Positions 3,756-5,749 of a stretch of DNA of 5,749 nucleotides are shown piece by piece. The stretch is from Chloroflexales bacterium. GTDB taxonomy: Bacteria; Chloroflexota; Chloroflexia; Chloroflexales; Chloroflexaceae. The stretch covers positions 1 to 5,749 of the forward strand of contig JAAXUL010000550.1 of assembly GCA_013336035.1 (NCBI GenBank), read 5' to 3'. Within the stretch, counting starts at the first letter, position 1; every line of letters starts with the position of its first letter. The notes under the pieces are model-generated. The model did not search any database and was not told the origin of the DNA. It worked only from the letters and a program-made list of their open reading frames with translations. The translations under genes and the position numbers were made by a program.

Positions 3756-5749
3756 GTGCGCTACGTGGAGCAGCTACACCCCCGGCTCCAGCCGATGCGA
3801 CTGGTCAGCCGGGCAGGTCAGCTCTACACTGGCCCCTGCCCCTTCTGCGCCGACGGGGGCGAGGACCGCTTTCACGTCTGGATGGCCGCGAGCGGCTCGC
3901 GGCCGGCCGAGCGCTACTGGTGCCGGGTCTGCAACCGGCGCGGCCTGCTGAAGAACCTGGGCCAGGATGAGCGTGCTGTATCCCCAGGAGCAGGCCGCAC
4001 CGTACGCCCCCGACCCACCCCAACGCGACCCCGGGCCGAACCGAATCCCGAGCACATCCCCTTCTACCGGCAGCTCTACGGCGCGGTCGCGCGCTGGGCG
4101 CAGGCCTGGCTGCGCGACCCCTGCCACCCCGAGCCGCTTGCCTACCTGCACCGGCGCGGGCTGGACGATGCGACAATCAGCCGCTATGTGCTCGGGGTCA
4201 CCCTAAGCGGCCCTGACAGCCTGGTCGCGCATCTCCGTGTAACCTGCCCCGAGGCGTTCCCTTACGCCGAGGAGGCCGGCCTCATCATCACTGACGACGA
4301 CGGCCACCAGCGCACGCACTGGAACCTGCGCGGCCGCCTGCTGTTCCCCTACATTGCCGGCGGTGAGGTGGTCGATCTCCGCACCCGGACCTACCAGGGA
4401 AATAAGGGCTACCGCTCGCTCGGCCCCTATGTCGAGCGCGGCGCGACCTTCCCCTTCGGCTGGGACACCCTCGCACCTGGCACACGCTCGGTGATCATCA
4501 CCGAGGCGGAGTTCAAGGCGCTCGCCGCGCTCCAGGCCTTCCACGCCGGTGATCTGGACAGGCCCACGCTTGGGCAGCCCGGCCTAAACGTGTTTCGCGA
4601 GGAGTGGGCACGACAGCTGGTCGCACGGGGCGTCGAGGAGGTTGTGCTGTGCTATGACAGCCAGCCGCGGCCGACCAGAGACGGCCTGCCAAGCATGGCG
4701 CCCGAGGAACAGTGGAGCCTGCGCCACGGCGCGACGTGCGCCGCCGCCGGGCTGCGGGTTCGCGTTGCCCGGCTGCCCCTCGCGCCGGGCGAGACCAAGG
4801 CCGAGATCGACACCTTCCTGCCCCGCGAGGGCGCGACCCGCTTCCAGCAGCTGATCGCCACGGCTCCGCTGCTGTTCGACTACCACCGCTCGTTCAGTCG
4901 CGGGCTGCTCGATCGCCACAACCTTCCCATCCCCAGTAGCTATCCCACCCGCCGCGAGCGGCCCCGAAGGCTCTCGATCAAGGAACAGGCGGCAGCCTTC
5001 AGTGTGTCCCCCGCCGATGCTCCCGTCGTGACTCTCGCCGAGGCGCGGGCGCAGATCGCTATGCTGGTCGAGCAGCACGCGACCAGCGGCGCCGGCTTTC
5101 TGCTGCTAGCCCATCCGCCTGGCACGGGTAAGGGCTTCAATGCCGCGATTGGCCTGCGCCAGTGGATGCGGGATGTATCGACCGACGGTGATGGAGGGAG
5201 CTTCCTGGTCTGGACCGCACAGCGCAAGGCGCAGCTCCACGATCAGCAGGGCATCGACCTCATCCCGCTTGCGGGCCGCCACCCGGGCAACTGCCGGAAG
5301 CTCCCTGAGGCGATCACGCTTGCCCAGAAGGGCTATCGCGTCAAGGACGCGCTGTGCGCCCGGCGTTGCCCCTTTGTTGACCGCTGCACCTACCTGCGCC
5401 AGTTCGGCCAGGACGGCGACTTCTTCGCCGCCACGCCGCTGCTGAAAGCCACCGGCTGGTGGGCCGACGCTGGCGTGGTCGTGCTCGACGAGTTCGACCC
5501 GGCCAGCCTGATCACCCACATCCAGCTCAGCGCGATTGACCTCGCCGCGATGAGCCGGGCGCACCCGAAGGGGCCGGCGATCCAGACGGTGCTGCGCTGG
5601 GTGGCGCAGATGATCGCCACCACAACTGATCGCATCCTGAGCGGAGTACTGCTGCTGGAGGAGCTTGATCGGCAGGCACAGGACGAGGGTATGAGCCTCC
5701 GTACGACCCTGGCTGCGGCGATTGCGGAGCTCCCGCCGCCCGAAGAGCT
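3756..5749 (+). CDS. DnaG-like primase fused to an SF2 helicase with XPD/DinG-like cysteine cluster, 3' end outside window
   Basis: A replication protein open to the right edge (664 residues seen). It should lay RNA primers and unwind DNA for a mobile element. Order from the GTG at 3756: zinc ribbon CPFC (28-31) and CRVC (56-59); Arg/Pro-rich linker (about 74-97); DnaG-type catalytic core, with AYLHRRGLDDATISRYVLGV (129-148) and LRGRLLFPYIAGGEVVDL (191-208) matching DnaG's YL.RGl...f.lG and FRgRi.FPI..gr...f; TOPRIM-like domain with ITEAEFKAL (248-256), CYDSQPR (299-305) and KAEIDTFLP (348-356). The DxD of TOPRIM reads DSQ here, so metal binding may differ. Helicase part: Walker A HPPGTGKGF (453-461), cysteines 513, 534, 538 and 544 (LCARRCPFVDRCTYL), then Walker B VVVLDEFDP (574-582). 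Cysteine placement between Walker A and B is as in XPD/DinG Fe-S helicases. Helicase motifs beyond B and the C terminus are not seen. The frame is free of stops throughout. Start choice is moderate; primase assignment strong; Fe-S inference moderate. Confidence 0.85.
   Translation, partial: MRYVEQLHPRLQPMRLVSRAGQLYTGPCPFCADGGEDRFHVWMAASGSRPAERYWCRVCNRRGLLKNLGQDERAVSPGAGRTVRPRPTPTRPRAEPNPEHIPFYRQLYGAVARWAQAWLRDPCHPEPLAYLHRRGLDDATISRYVLGVTLSGPDSLVAHLRVTCPEAFPYAEEAGLIITDDDGHQRTHWNLRGRLLFPYIAGGEVVDLRTRTYQGNKGYRSLGPYVERGATFPFGWDTLAPGTRSVIITEAEFKALAALQAFHAGDLDRPTLGQPGLNVFREEWARQLVARGVEEVVLCYDSQPRPTRDGLPSMAPEEQWSLRHGATCAAAGLRVRVARLPLAPGETKAEIDTFLPREGATRFQQLIATAPLLFDYHRSFSRGLLDRHNLPIPSSYPTRRERPRRLSIKEQAAAFSVSPADAPVVTLAEARAQIAMLVEQHATSGAGFLLLAHPPGTGKGFNAAIGLRQWMRDVSTDGDGGSFLVWTAQRKAQLHDQQGIDLIPLAGRHPGNCRKLPEAITLAQKGYRVKDALCARRCPFVDRCTYLRQFGQDGDFFAATPLLKATGWWADAGVVVLDEFDPASLITHIQLSAIDLAAMSRAHPKGPAIQTVLRWVAQMIATTTDRILSGVLLLEELDRQAQDEGMSLRTTLAAAIAELPPPEE

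Noticed and set aside
3728..4206. Short plus-strand frames of 79-121 residues over the start of the primase
   Set aside because: They are out of frame with the zinc ribbon and DnaG core motifs and arise from the high GC content.
4584..5564. Minus-strand open frames of 164 and 152 residues opposite the primase-helicase
   Set aside because: They mirror a clearly coding plus-strand frame with zinc, TOPRIM and Walker motifs; no recognisable features or ribosome sites.

Overview
The window is GC-rich, with bacterial genes in a bacterial arrangement: strong Shine-Dalgarno sites, GTG starts and an insertion sequence. Gene content and codon use would suit a Chloroflexota-type filamentous bacterium, but that is a tentative inference; nothing here fixes the phylum.

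Left part (1-1330). The window opens inside a plus-strand gene for an MgtA-type magnesium-transporting P-type ATPase, of which only the last 184 residues are present. About 775 bases follow without an intact gene. On the minus strand this stretch holds decayed coding sequence: the C-terminal part of a SnoaL/ester-cyclase-like protein with an internal stop (744-968), and next to it an unrecognised protein-like reading split by a one-base frameshift at an A4G4 run (889-1330).

Middle (1322-2847). A complete 1508-bp IS66-family element sits in this decayed region. It has one intact DDE transposase on the minus strand, 14/15-matching terminal inverted repeats and a perfect 9-bp flanking direct repeat, so the insertion looks recent. 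Removing the element and one repeat copy joins the minus-strand frame on both sides. On the right side that frame runs into a further open stretch (2887-3039) after one TAG stop.

Right part (2848-5749). About 410 bases without a convincing gene, containing small perfect hairpins, lead into a likely mobile-element replication module on the plus strand. It begins with an 82-residue excisionase/MerR-type helix-turn-helix protein with a perfect AGGAGG site. A 246-base gap follows with a 13-bp-stem hairpin and an 8-bp-stem hairpin. Then comes a large gene, open to the right edge, encoding a DnaG-like primase (zinc ribbon, catalytic core, TOPRIM-like fold) fused to a helicase ATPase region with Walker A, a four-cysteine cluster placed as in XPD/DinG Fe-S helicases, and a DEFD Walker B.

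Working together: the small DNA-binding protein and the primase-helicase look like the control and replication genes at one end of an integrative element, plasmid or phage-like element. The decayed genes and the IS66 copy mark the boundary zone between it and the chromosomal mgtA neighbourhood. The primase-helicase fusion is the most interesting item.
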